This document shows positions 10,076 through 21,759 of a stretch of 64,000 nt of DNA, in pieces. The DNA comes from Proales similis (Eukaryota > Rotifera > Eurotatoria > Ploima > Proalidae): positions 620,001 through 684,000 of the forward strand of contig JAGVRJ010000001.1 of assembly GCA_019059635.1 (NCBI GenBank). The letters run 5' to 3'. The notes beneath the pieces were generated by a model. It worked only from the letters and a program-made list of their open reading frames with translations. It made no database searches and was not told the origin of the DNA. Position 1 is the stretch's first letter. Each line of letters opens with the position of its first letter. The position numbers and the translations under genes were made by a program.

Positions 10076-12844
10076 CTAGCGATAAGCTTTGTGCAGGTTA
10101 TTAACTTCGGAGATTAAAAGGCGGACAGTTCGTTTGATCTGGTCGCTGTCTACTCGCGAGCTGTGCACACAAAACAGCTCATTGCAGAGGAGGCTGTTGG
10201 CCGGCGCGTTTGGGTAGCAGACGATTTTCAGCAGCTCGTAGAAGTTCTTGCCCGTCACGCCCGGATAGATGCGTTTGTCTTGCAGGAAGCATTTGCCGTC
10301 GTAAATCTTGCGCGTGTTTCTGTTTCCGTTGAACGACTGATTCGCCATCTCGTTCAGTTCGACCGAGGTCTTGAACTCAATTGGCAAGCGATTCGAGTTC
10401 TTGTCCTGGAACCAGATCGAGTACGTGAACGCCAGCGAGTGCTTGTCGTCCCAAAAGTGCAGAGTGTTGCATTCGGTTCGCGCCAGTAGTTTCAAGGCAA
10501 GCGGCGCATATTTCTTGTAGGCCGAGTAGATTGTCGACGCGCTGATTCCGAACTCGTCGGACGACTCGGCTGCCGGAACGATGGCGATGTTCTCCTGTCG
10601 ATTTATGAGACTAAAGTGAACCAGGCCCGGAAAGAGATGAGCGTAGAACGACATGGCCACATTTCGATGCAGTTTGATGTCCAAGAACTGCGCGTAATCG
10701 GCCAAATAGCGCTTGTAGAGGCCGCAGATGTTGCCAAGCAAATAAGTTTGAAGGTTGGACGAGCCCTCCTGCATGACGAGCTGGTCGTGCTTTAGCACCA
10801 GCTCGTCCTCAAATGAGCTCGGATCGTCGTCGATAAATAGAAGCTGAAACAACTCGAGCGAATTGGCCTGGATCGACTTGATGCGATTTTCGATTATGCG
10901 CCAGCTCTCAAGCGCCTCGTCCGAATTGTCCTGGTCAAGAAGAGCCAAGAAGAGCTTGAGTTCGGGCCCGTTCTTCAGCTCGTTCATTTTCTGTATGATG
11001 AGTGTAATCAGCCTGACAAGCCTGAGTCGGACGTCCTGCTTCTCTGCTGCAGCTTCGCCGGAAGCCTGCGAGGACGATTCGCTCAAATTGAGTGTTCGCT
11101 TGAGTAGTTCGTTTAGTCTATTTGCACTGCTGTTGCTGCGGCCGCTGTTGGCTTTTGACTGAAGTTCGCTTTTGAAATTGGCCAGCTTGTTTTGAAAAGT
11201 GATCAGCTTGTTGAGAAAGAAGCTCATGAAGCTCTTGGTGAGCTGCTCTTCTCTGCTCGAGTGTCTGCGCTGACTCTCGTCCTGCGTCGACATGTTCAAA
11301 TTACTTACACTGGGACCGAGCGATTGGTCCACTGTCTTGAGGCTTTCTTTTTTAATTCTCCATTTATCAATCAAATCGACAAGCTGTGCGCTGAGCGGCT
11401 CGAACTCCGAAATGAGCTTGGCGATCGCACTGTACTGACTCGGTTTGATCAGAGTGATGCAAACAGGCTTGGCCGGCCTCAGGAACAGCACATCGTAGCT
11501 TCCGATCGAGCCGCTCTTGTCGGTCATGAAGCATCGAGACAGGCGGCATCTGACCAAATCGACTGCATCTTCACTCGGCTCTAGAATTTCGCCGATCGCT
11601 TCAGTTGCAAAACCGTTCGAGTTGACCGTGAAATAATGAGCGCTGTGCAATGAAGACAAGTTATCCTCGTTTGAATCGGCCACTATTGGCTGGCAAGTTT
11701 GACTCTCAATCTGAATCGGAACTGACACTTGCTGCGCACTTCGAAAGGTGGCGTCCAACTTGGAGCCAGTTGAACTTGCCTGGCTCTGTCCCGTCTCATT
11801 GTGAGCGTCGTCTTGAGGAGGCAAATCGAAAAACGAATCGTTATCGCATGTTTCAAAATAATTGGGACGTTGGTCAATGCTGCTCGCTTCGAGCAAAATC
11901 ATGAACAGGGACGTTGCGTCCAGAGTCAAATTGCTCATCGCCAGAGCGGCCTCTGTTCTTGACTGCTTTGAGCTCTCGTTCTGACTGAGAAGAGGCGAGT
12001 AATTGTGAAGCAGTTTGTCGCCATAGCTCAGGACGCATTGAATAATTGAATTTGAATTGGTCAGAAATCTATGCAAAGCAGAGGGTGAAGAAGAAGACCG
12101 CCGAGCGCTGGAATTCTCGGGCAAGCCTTCGAGCTCGTCGAACTCGTCGTCAAGCTGATTGTCCGCGCTCTCGTCGAGCAGATGCAAGTTGGAGCCGGAC
12201 GATTGCTGCGCCTCCACATCTGAAAGAACTTGAATCAAAAAGCCCTGACACTGTGCTCTGAGCTGCTCGTTCACTTCGAGCTGATCGATGGTCTCAAGAA
12301 AATAGACCAGTTGAGTGGAGTAGCGGTGTGACCAGCTCGAGAAGAGTCCATCCACGTCGGCTCTTTTAGTCGGACCGAGCGAAGCAAAGTCACAGCTCAC
12401 GCCGAGCTTGTACTGAAATATGCTCGCGATTGATTTGGAGCACCAGCTGGCAAAGAACTCGACGTGAAGACTTGTCAACTGTCCATCCAGCGTCAGCAAA
12501 CTTGTGTCCACCACGGTCGTAATTAGCAGGTTGCGATAAGGGTAGAAGTAGATTGTGAATCGATTCCTATCGGTGAACATGTGCTCAAAGCAGTAGCCGA
12601 GCTCTTTGCTTATTTCGAACGAGGCGACCATCGAAGAAAAATACTCGTAAATGAGATCGTCAGTGACCGAGCGACTTGGCCGCTTCGAACTGCTCGCGTC
12701 GTTCTGTCTCTCGCGCACATAGTCCTCGCCAAAGTTTTCCAGTATTTGGCTGTCGAGCGCCTGCCTAAACTTGGGCGTCAGTCGCTTGTAGACCAGAGTC
12801 TTTCGGTTGTAATTGAACACGAGCACAGAAGCTGAGAGGCTCAT
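10076..12844 (-). CDS. HPS1: HPS1-like BLOC-3 subunit
   Basis: HPS1 pairs with HPS4 as BLOC-3, the guanine nucleotide exchange factor for Rab32/38 in the biogenesis of lysosome-related organelles. A single open frame of 922 codons, longer than human HPS1 (700 residues). The N-terminal longin-like part (residues 1-220) has the VLVFNYNRK start. A Ser-rich, low-conservation middle follows. The C-terminal part carries LFPGLVHFSLINR (human DFPGLVHFIYVDR), a segment near residues 840-870 matching human REGDFYCSYFLWFEND, and a helical tail. It is intronless while almost all neighbours have several introns, which is unusual. It is transcribed in the same direction as SNM1A (182 bp upstream) and Misato. 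Confidence 0.85.
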   Translation of the reverse strand: MSLSASVLVFNYNRKTLVYKRLTPKFRQALDSQILENFGEDYVRERQNDASSSKRPSRSVTDDLIYEYFSSMVASFEISKELGYCFEHMFTDRNRFTIYFYPYRNLLITTVVDTSLLTLDGQLTSLHVEFFASWCSKSIASIFQYKLGVSCDFASLGPTKRADVDGLFSSWSHRYSTQLVYFLETIDQLEVNEQLRAQCQGFLIQVLSDVEAQQSSGSNLHLLDESADNQLDDEFDELEGLPENSSARRSSSSPSALHRFLTNSNSIIQCVLSYGDKLLHNYSPLLSQNESSKQSRTEAALAMSNLTLDATSLFMILLEASSIDQRPNYFETCDNDSFFDLPPQDDAHNETGQSQASSTGSKLDATFRSAQQVSVPIQIESQTCQPIVADSNEDNLSSLHSAHYFTVNSNGFATEAIGEILEPSEDAVDLVRCRLSRCFMTDKSGSIGSYDVLFLRPAKPVCITLIKPSQYSAIAKLISEFEPLSAQLVDLIDKWRIKKESLKTVDQSLGPSVSNLNMSTQDESQRRHSSREEQLTKSFMSFFLNKLITFQNKLANFKSELQSKANSGRSNSSANRLNELLKRTLNLSESSSQASGEAAAEKQDVRLRLVRLITLIIQKMNELKNGPELKLFLALLDQDNSDEALESWRIIENRIKSIQANSLELFQLLFIDDDPSSFEDELVLKHDQLVMQEGSSNLQTYLLGNICGLYKRYLADYAQFLDIKLHRNVAMSFYAHLFPGLVHFSLINRQENIAIVPAAESSDEFGISASTIYSAYKKYAPLALKLLARTECNTLHFWDDKHSLAFTYSIWFQDKNSNRLPIEFKTSVELNEMANQSFNGNRNTRKIYDGKCFLQDKRIYPGVTGKNFYELLKIVCYPNAPANSLLCNELFCVHSSRVDSDQIKRTVRLLISEVNNLHKAYR

Positions 12845-13026
12845 TGAGACGAACGCCAGCTGTATCCTGTTTCACCTCGCCGCCTGGGGATCCCAATACA
12901 CAAACTCAATCCTCAATTGTTTCGAGGCGCTTTTATTATTATTATCATTATTTAAATTAGAGATTTGAATTCGAATGGCCATGTAAAGAATTCACGTGAG
13001 CGGTTTATGTTGAGGCAAGCCTCACG

Positions 13027-14754
13027 CTAATTAAAATTTGACTTATCAAGCCATTGTCTGAAATAGTCTTGCATTTGATCACGGCTCGCCTTGCTCGCTA
13101 CATTCACCGTGGGAATTATTCGACGTGGCTTGTACTCTTGCACAAATGCCTTCAACTCATCGAAACTTGAATGCTCTGAGTATTCGAGACCTGCGAGGAA
13201 ATGTGTGCGATCCAATAGAGCATTTCTAAAGGAGTTTGAGAATCTCTTACCGAATATTGAAACAGGGCCGGCCACTTTCTCTACAACCAAGCCGCTTGAA
13301 TCAGAAGAGTGAGTCCAGCCAGTCGGTCTGATTGCTGACCTCTCCGTTAGCTGAGATGAGTGTTTCATCAAGACGTACAGTCAGCGACCTACCGATGAGT
13401 TTGGAGTATTTGCAGAAAGCTTTCAGGTAATCCAGAAGGCTCTTTAAGACCAAGGGCCGATTAAGCATTGAATTTGCTAAAGTTAACCAACTTATTACTT
13501 TGACGTTCAGTTTGCCCATCGGTAGCACATGCAAGCAAGTCTGGTTGGGGTCAAGTGTGAGCCGAGCTGCCAGTGAAGAGTTCTCAAGACATTCGAGCAC
13601 TCGCTTCTTTTCTCTTGTGACGTGAATTTTGAAATCGAAATGCTCGGCTATGGACTGGAAAATTCGCTCTTTTCCGATCGTGTACGTGCCGCAGACGATT
13701 AAGGTATTTGTACCCTTTGAGCTCAGCTCTTTCTCTACCAGTTCGATGGCTATCTCGATCGCATGCTTTTGCTTTATAAAGCGATAGTTCTGGTCGCAAT
13801 AGCTGAGAATGCGTTTCAGCCAAGAGCGGAAATGAGCAAAAGAGAGCGAAATAAGTTACGTTGTGTCGAGATAGACCAGATCTAGTTTAAGGCCTTTAAT
13901 AGTCGGGTTGTTGATCACGTCGTCGTCAGCCCGGAAATCGCCTGTGTGCAGAATGTATTTGCCGCTCTTTTTGAAAAAGAACAGAAAGAGCACAGCGCCC
14001 GGACAGCTGAAATTTAAGCTGTTTACGTGGGCGCAAGGAAATGAAGAAGCGGGACAGCTCTTACTGGTTGGCGTCAATCAGGCAGACTTGAATCGAGTCG
14101 TCGTGCTCGTAGACGTTTTGAAATAAATTTAAATCGAGCACTTTGATGAGCTTTTCGTCGACGCGCAAGAACTTCTTCACCAAATTCGCGGTTATTTTCG
14201 AACAGTAGAGGCGGCCGCGGAAATGCTTGCTCAGGCCAGCAAAGTGGTCGTAGTGATAGTGCGACAGGAAGTAGGCGTCGCAGTTCTGAATTTGCCCATA
14301 GCGGAATGCGTCCACAACAATTTTGGTTCCTTCGATTCGCTTGTAGAACGGGCATGACTTAGAATTCTCGTCGACCACAGTCGGCACTTCCTCCTTCACC
14401 GGCTCCTTTTTAATGTTGATCTTTTGCGAATTTTTTAGCAGCTCGAATGCGTTTTTGGCGGTCGGCTCTCTTTTCACTTCCGAACTAATCGGGAACTGCT
14501 CGGTTTTAATTTCAGCTTTGATCACGATGCCGTTCGACTCTTTGTCGTCTACTCCTTGAGTTTCTAATCGGACAAGTTCATTAGAAACGACCGGCCCTGA
14601 AAAGGAAGCATTCTTCTGGCAAACGATTACTTTTCTCTAGGCCAAAGTATTTGTCCAACGTGTTTGACTGGCCAAGTTTAGCCCGCTTTTGGCCATTATT
14701 CGAACTCTGGCTCTGTACAGCTCCTTCTTGAAGGGTTCGTTTGGCCTTGGACAT
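13027..14754 (-). CDS. DCLRE1A: SNM1A-like DNA cross-link repair nuclease
   Basis: A metallo-beta-lactamase/beta-CASP 5'-exonuclease of the SNM1/Pso2 group, which trims DNA past interstrand cross-links. Verified blocks: 14631-14754 and 14065-14596, then block 3 (down to about 13861) and block 4, with the last block(s) ending at 13027. Motifs in order: SHYHYDHFAGL (HxHxDH), DANHCPGA spanning an intron, LHTGDFRAD, YLDTTYCD, LIVCGTYTIGKE, RPTGWTHS, EYSEHSSF and RRIIPTVNV, so the active site looks intact. The N-terminal 130 residues are disordered: a PIP-like SNTLDKYF at residues 30-37, then five psi-K-x-E sumoylation consensus sites (K68, K72, K83, K104, K109). No UBZ zinc finger is visible, unlike vertebrate SNM1A. 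Confidence 0.93.
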
Positions 14755-15293
14755 TTCGCGGAAAATTTATTCAAAAAAAAAAAGTGCAAAAAGACGAAAG
14801 CCGAGCAAAACTATTCGCCTTTTTCACATGAAAAATCTGTTTTTCTTTTCGTTCGAATTTTTGTTTTGTAACAGGGACTTGGGCGATCTGATCGTGAGTA
14901 ATTTTCGTTTTTGATCCGCTTTGATTTGTTCATTTTATTTTTAATTTAATCGTTTTTCAATTCATGGCTTTGAATGCAAGTTTGAAAAAGGTAAACTTTG
15001 TTGGAGCAAAATTTGGTGGTTTGACAGGTGCGCGTTCGATAGATTGGATGGATGACTTTCTTTAATAGCCGACGATGTTCATATAGTTCTGACTCAAGTT
15101 TGTGCCCAATTTTCGATGCGCATAATTTGCCACTTTTTGCTCGATTCTGCATTATTTGATGAATTTCCATTCGCTTGACGTCAACACCGAACCGAGAAAA
15201 ATTGCAAAAATTTTTTTTTTTCTTTTTGCATTTTATTCTCATTCCGAAATTTATTGAGAGCCCCACTTAGATAGTGAGAGCCAGAGTCAAATA
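14755..15293. other. Divergent intergenic region
   Basis: Separates the divergent SNM1A and golgin genes; AT-rich with several A or T homopolymer runs. Presumed to contain both promoters. No gene seen. Confidence 0.5.
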
Positions 15294-18200
15294 ATGTTCA
15301 ACAAACTCAAGGCGCAGATCCAACTCAATTCATCAGGCGTAAGCAGCGATGCGTCTCGCACCGAGGTTGTGCCTGCATTGTTTCTTTACTTTGCGCATGA
15401 GACAACTCATCTGAAAGACACTTGAAATCACAATAGGAAAGTCCAAGAGCCTCCAACTCTAGAGCCAACTCCATATCGTCGGTAGCCTCGAGCGCGTTCG
15501 CCAACTTTCTGACGCAGCACACTTTGCCTCAACGCCAGTTTTATCCGCCCAGTGACATTGAATCTGAGCTCGACTCGTCAGACTTGGCCCCGGCAGCTAG
15601 CTCGCCCAACATGGAGAAGCTAAACAGACTCCTCAATATTTACAAGAACAAGTTCTCTCAACTGAAAAAAGCCTACGCCGAGGTAGAGGAGGAGAGGGAA
15701 AAGCTCAAAGTAAGTGAGCAAACGAGCTTCTTTGTTTGAGTGGCCACCAATACTTGTCAACGAAATCACAGAAAGTATTAGGTGAGAACCAGGACAAATC
15801 GATCAAGCGTATAGAGGAGCTGAGAGAAGCGCTCGAGGCCGAGAAAAAGTCACGCAGAGAGGTCGAGTCTTCTTATATCATAAAGCTCAGCGAAAAGGAC
15901 AAAGTCATTCTAAACCTGAAGGTCAGTTACTTTGTTAGTTTGCATTTGTATGTTGAAAGGCTAAAAGGAGAAACGATGAATAATGTAGAAGGTACCGTCG
16001 ACAAGCGAGTCCGGCATCGAGGCAAACGAGAGTCAAACGAGCGAACTCAAAGAGTTAAAAGAGCGAAATCTCAAATTAGAGGCTCTTTTAAAAAAGTGTA
16101 AAGACTCGTTGAACGCACAAAAGGAGCAGTTGGCCGAAAAGGAAGCTCAGATGGAAAACGCACACAATCAGTTGAAGGAGCTTCAAGACCAGCAAGAGCA
16201 ACAGCTTGAGCTGAGGAACGAGCTAGACGCGCGAACGGCGCAAATAGACAAGCTGAAGAGGCAGTTGGAAACTGAACGAATCGAAATGGAGAGCAAGATG
16301 AGCAAAGTGGACGAAGAGAATAAAAAGCTCAAGACAGACGTGGACTCGCTCAACAAGCGGTGCATCGATCTGAACAGCGAGCTGCAGGAAAAGAACAGTT
16401 TGTTTCAGCAGCAGTACAAATGCATGGAGAGCGAGTACAGCGCCAAGGAGCAGAAGCTCAATGGTGATATTGAAGCATTAAAATCGAGTCAAAGCCAGCT
16501 AGAGCAAGAGCTTGAGAAAGCAAAAGCGCAGCAAGACACAATTCACAAAGCGGAGCACGAGAATCAACTGGCTCATTTGGAAAAATCACTTGCCAAGCTG
16601 AGAGAGGAGAATCAGGGGCTAACTAATCGAATTGAGATGCTAAAAAGCGCAAATCAAGAAGAGCTAGAAAAAGAGAGAACTTTGTTCGAGAGCGAAAAGC
16701 AAGCGCTCGAGGCGAAGCTTGCCCAGCTGAAGAAATCGCTGGTTGCGGCGGAGAAAATAACAGAGGAAAAAGAGGTGGAGATCGGTGAGAAGCAGCAAAA
16801 GCTGGACCTCATGTTTGAGGAGTTTGACACGTATAAAGAAGAAGCAAACGATTACAAATTTCAGGTGCAACAGCTGAAGCAACGTCTGGAAGAAAAGGAA
16901 GCCGAACTGGAGCAGTTTGACACTCTGAACAATCAACAGCGCGACAAGCTTGTGGCCATGGAGAGCGAGCTGAGCTCGTTGAAGGCCGAGTTGGCCACAG
17001 CAAATGAAAAGGCTGAAGAGTTTGGCGCCGAAAAAAGTCAGTCAAATGAGTTGGCTGACAGGAAGCAGGCCGAGCTTGATGATTTAAGAAGCGAAAATGC
17101 GACGCTTAAACAGCAAATCTTGAATTTGAAGCAAAACAAGGACAAAAGCGCGCACGACAATCAACGCCTCAAAGAGCAGTTCGAGATAAGACAAAGCGAA
17201 CTTGAGAGGAATATCGCCGAGCTAGACGAAAGGCTCAGAGTATCGGAGCAGAATTCAAGTGAAGCTGAGCAGCGTTTGAGAGAAAAGGGCGAAGAACTTG
17301 AAAATAGAAAAAGCCAGTCGGAGGAAGATAAGCAAAAGATTGCTAAGCTCGAACAAGATCTGAGCGAATTGAGGGCTCGTGAAAACGAAGAAAGCTCCGA
17401 GAAGGAAAAGCAACAGCTGGCAAGAATCAAACAATTAGAAGATCAATGTCAGAGTGAACGAGAAGAGAAAGAATCAATCAAACAGGCTGAAAGGGAACTC
17501 GTCAACCAGTTGGAGCAGATGAAAAATGACTTGGCCCAGCGAGATGAGCAGGTTTCTAACGGCGAACTCGAAAGGCGAAATCTTCAAGAGCTCCAAGCCG
17601 AGAAGGAAAGCTATGCCAGAAAGCTGGAAATCGACTTGGAAGAGATTTCGGCTCAACTAAGTCAACGAGCCGAGAGCTTGAAAGCTTATGAAGAGAGGCA
17701 AGCCCATATGCTTCAAGAACTGGAGAAGGCAAATAGTACAATAGCAGAATTCGAATCAAAAAGCCAACATCTCGAAAAGGAACTACAGGAACAGCGACAG
17801 ATTATCGAAGAAGAGAAGCAGGCGGACAAGCAGAACTTTGAGCAGCTCTGCCTTAAGCTCAAGTCAGAGTATGAAGAGAAGGAAGCTCAAATGCTTCAAG
17901 AAATAGAGAAGGCAAAGAGCATGATCGCTGAGTTTGAGACCAAGAGCCAAGGCCTGGAAAATGAGCTGCAGGAACAGCGGCGCTCAATTGAGCAAGAAAG
18001 GCATATTGACAAGCAGGAATCTGAACAGGTCCTCCTTAAGCTCAAGTCAGAGTACGAACAGAAACTAAATCAGACTCTGCAGCGATTCGAAGATGAAAAG
18101 CAAGAGTTGCACAAATCGCTCAATGAGTCATTTGAAACGGCTCTGCGGAAAAAAGAAGAGGAATTAGGCGAAACGAGCAACCGATTAGAGCGCGAGAAGA

Positions 18201-19963
18201 AACTTTTACAAGACGAGCTGGACAAACTGTCAGAAAAGTGTAACCAACTCAGTGAGGATTTCAAGGGCAAGCTACAGCACATTGAGACAAAGCATGCAGA
18301 GAAATTAAACGAACAAGAGACGAGACACCAAGAGGCAAATAAAAACATTCAAATTGACTACGAAGCACTCAAGCAGACTTTGTCAAGCACAGAGGCGGAC
18401 TACAAGTCGATAATTGAGAAACTAAAGCGAGAAAGTAAACAAGCGCTCGCCAAATTGAAAAAGCGTTTGGCCACATTCAAGACAGTTTTGAGTATCTATA
18501 GTGACGCTCTGATGAGCTCAGTGCCGACCGACGCGAGTCCACTGTTGTTGGGATTGGTAAAGAGCTTGACCGACGAGAGCCAACAAGATTCAAGTGATCT
18601 AGCTGAGCTGGCGTCCAACAATTTCGAGCCGCTAAGAGCTCTTCTCAACAGAGTCAAGGAAAATCTCAAAAAGTTGGAAGAATCCAGTTTACAAAGCAAG
18701 AGCCTTGAAGAGAAATGTTCGAGTTTAGAGCAACAGTTGGCCACGAAAGAAGCTGACCTGGAAGAAAGCAGACGAGAACGAGAGGCCGAAAGAGTGCGCT
18801 ACGAGCAGGAGATTGGTCAGCTGCGTCAAAATGCCGAAAATGGACATAGGCAGAGCCAGGAGCAAGTAAACGAGCAGTTGAATGAGCTGGAAAAGCAACG
18901 CTCTCAGATAAATGAGCTTGAAAAGCTTTCGGCTGAGCTTCGAAGAGAAAAAGAAGCAACTGAGGCAAGATACAGCAGCCTGAAGGCGGAAAGTGACAAA
19001 GCAGTGGCCGACTATAAGGAGCGAGCGGAGAAAAAAGTGGCCGCACTGAGAAAGCAGTACCAGAACGAGAGCAGCTACAAGTTGACCCAAGTAGAAGGCG
19101 AGAAAAAGCGCTTGGAGGAGATTGTCGAGAAGCTGCGAGTTGAGATAGTCGACGTCAAACAGCAGGCGAACGGTTACGAGGAAGAGATAAGCAGCTTGAG
19201 GGAGCAAATTGATTCGCTGGTCGCCGACCAACAGTTAAGCAGAGGTGAGCTTGACAAAAGGGATGGACAAATAAGCGGCCTGCTGAAGGAACGAGATGAG
19301 CAGCAAATTGCACTTGAGCGTCTGCGAGAAGAGATCTTGGAGAAAGAGTTGGCCAGAAAGCAGAACATTTCTTCGGACGAAGCGGTTCGTCTTGAAAATG
19401 CCGAGCTCGTGAGGAACATTGAAGAGTTCAAAGTGATAGTCGCTGAGCTGAAAGACGAAAAAGCGCAGCTGATAAGAAGCTTAAAGGAATTACATGAGCA
19501 GTCGAAATCATCGCCCAAAATTCAGTCGTTCAAATCAATTGATCTCAGCCAAGATCACGATCATTTCGCGTCCAAAGCCAAAGTTGTAAGTCGATTCGAA
19601 AGATGCCTCGTTTTGCTCGGTTTTACTTGATATTTTCTAGTCTAACGTTTCTCCAAAACTGCGCGACGATAATCATAATCATTCGTTTGTGATGGAAGCC
19701 ACTGAGATTGATTACCTAAAACAGATAATCTACGCCTACATGATGGGCGTGGATCCTTATGTAAGTAGAGCGATTTCCGTCTGGCCAAAATTGCAAAACA
19801 CATTCTCATGACGTTTTTCAAGACCATGGCCAAAGTGATCGTCTCAATTCTCCGCTTTTCGAACGAAGAGGAGAGAAAAATACTTGACAACGAAAAGTAC
19901 AAAAGCAATTCGTGGCTGCCGACTTTGAACAATTTAAAAACCGCGGGCAGCAATAACAAGTAA
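15294..19963 (+). CDS. GRIP-domain golgin (golgin-245/GOLGA4-like)
   Basis: A long coiled-coil tether recruited to the trans-Golgi by Arl1 through its C-terminal GRIP domain. Six blocks join in phase: 15294-15338, 15437-15709, 15772-15921, 15989-19585, 19641-19760, 19823-19963 (1441 residues). The first exon encodes MFNKLKAQIQLNSSG, like the N-termini of golgin-97 and golgin-245. A Ser-rich linker follows, then roughly 1,200 residues of Glu/Lys/Leu/Gln heptads. The GRIP domain is EIDYLKQIIYAYMMG, then TMAKVIVSILRFSNEE split by an intron; the YMMG and TMAKVI wording is closest to GOLGA4, and the conserved Tyr is present. Within the coiled coil, nucleotides 17708-18070 hold two tandem copies of a 61-residue segment. 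Confidence 0.92.
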
Positions 19964-20359
19964 CAAGCGGTCCAGCGGCGGCGTTTGTTGCCAGCCAGTT
20001 CGAATCTGACCTGCAAACGTAGTCGTCACAGTTATTCTTTTTTGCCGTTCGACCAAATTTGTTAGTAAAACATCTGTTCGCATTCGACAACCATTGGCAT
20101 TCTCTATCCCTTTACTTGAATCTAATTTTTGCATATTTATTTCATCCATGTCTGTTGCCGAATATAATTTATTTTGCATAAAAGTCTTTTAGCTCAATGC
20201 ATTGTTTGATTGGGTCAAGCCAAATAAGTTTGCATTAAAGAGAGGAAAACAGAGTTTGCATTTAAGGCGTAACGGCGTTCTAACTGAGCGAGTCGACCTG
20301 GCTTCATTCTTTCGAGTCGGAGAAAAGTTTAGGAGACTATGGTCGAGCGCGTTGGGCCA
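19964..20359. other. 3' UTRs of convergent golgin and COPS5
   Basis: Convergent intergenic stretch between two stop codons. No feature beyond probable 3' ends. Confidence 0.5.
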
Positions 20360-21759
20360 TCAGTCTGTAGAGAGGCTGTTTACCAGCTGATCCTTGAGCA
20401 CTTGAGACATTAAGCTGTGAATGCATTCGGTGACCATTTTTTTGCTTAAAGAAAAGCTTTCAAAAGAGGAAAAAATAACTGTTTGGTGGGTGGATCATCA
20501 CCTGTCCCGGCATGCTTTGGTCAGTTTATCTTCGCCTTGTTTGACTGTGTCGGGCGAGTCGAATGCGCCCACAAAGTGGCCACGACCAAGCTGAGATTCG
20601 GCCTCTTCAAGTTTGTCAGCCAAATCGAATATTTGTCCTGTTGTGTACTCGGCATTCTAAGAGTCGAGTAAGCTAACTCTATCAATTGAGTCGAGTACAA
20701 TACGGCTACCGTAATCAAATTCGATGTGCTTAATGTGTTGACCCAGTAGCGGTTCCACAGCAGTTCCAGAAGTGCTCCGTCAAGCGCTGATTTGAAGTAG
20801 GACACTTCAAGGGAATAGTACCTTGACGAGTTGAATTGAATTGAGTTGATTGGAGGCGCGATTGACTTTTGAAACTTAACTGTTTGCAGTGAACGCCAAA
20901 GTCTTCGATTTTGTTTAGAGGAATGCTTTGGTACTCGGCCGGTCCTTCGTCGGGCGGTTTGTAATTCTTTTCAATTGTTCAGATTTGACTGCTGTCATAA
21001 AGCCACGGCCTGATGAAGCCTACTTTGGGATAAGTTCGAAAGGCGCCCAGGTTCACTTTGCCGGATGACAAGGTTCTGATTGGATCAACCTTGAAATGAA
21101 ATGTGTTAGCTACATCGCCCTTTTTCGATTCAGAGACGAATGAGTGGATTACGACAATGGCGAGCCAAGGCTCTTGAAACTGCTGATTTAGCATCTGGGT
21201 GCTCACATCAATGCCAGAGAGCCAGCAGCCGTAACCAGGATGACTATGGTACCAGCCGATCACGTTCTCGGGACGATTCACTTGCTTGGCCATGGCAGTG
21301 TAGGTGACCATGTACTCGTATGCCTGAACGTGCGCATTCACCCGCGTCTCAGTGCCCTCGACCGGAAGGGCGAATGAGTCCATTACGATCATTGTGTCGC
21401 CGTCAACTTTTCCCAGTAAGAGTCCCATGATTTCAATGTTGCCGCCCGATCGGGCATGAATGACCATTTTGAGCAGGGCCAGGGCTGAAATTCGCACATT
21501 TTTAAAGTAGTGTGGGTCACTGTCCCAAGGTTTGGCTGCCAACAGCTCTCTGTGGGCCTTTTCGTCGTATCGGTACAAAGCGTCGATTGAACTAACCTCT
21601 GATTGGGATTTTTCAAATTCAACCTTCGATTTTGGGCAGAACTGTTAAAGACACACCTTGAACAGCGTTGTTGGCCTCCCAAGTTCGTCTAGCAATACCG
21701 GACGAAGAGAGAGCCGCCGCCCCTGTCGAGCTTGCTCGCTGCTCTGAACCGAGCTCCAT
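20360..21759 (-). CDS. COPS5: COP9 signalosome subunit 5 (deneddylase)
   Basis: Zinc metalloprotease that removes NEDD8 from cullins within the COP9 signalosome. Seven blocks join in phase: 21657-21759, 21153-21598, 21024-21089, 20881-20966, 20710-20821, 20502-20656, 20360-20444 (350 residues; human 334). The JAMM motif [14 protein letters not shown] is intact, as is the MPN glutamate in [20 protein letters not shown] at the end of exon 1 matches the human N-terminal helix. The intron 21090-21152 is 63 bp, in phase and free of stop codons, so unspliced RNA would insert 21 residues in the MPN domain just before [10 protein letters not shown]. It is divergent from SERAC1 with 207 bp between start codons. 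Confidence 0.97.

Noticed and set aside
16183..19518. Many minus-strand open frames opposite the golgin
   Set aside because: They are antisense shadows of Glu/Lys-rich coiled-coil codons, giving Ser/Phe/Leu-rich nonsense without starts or domains.
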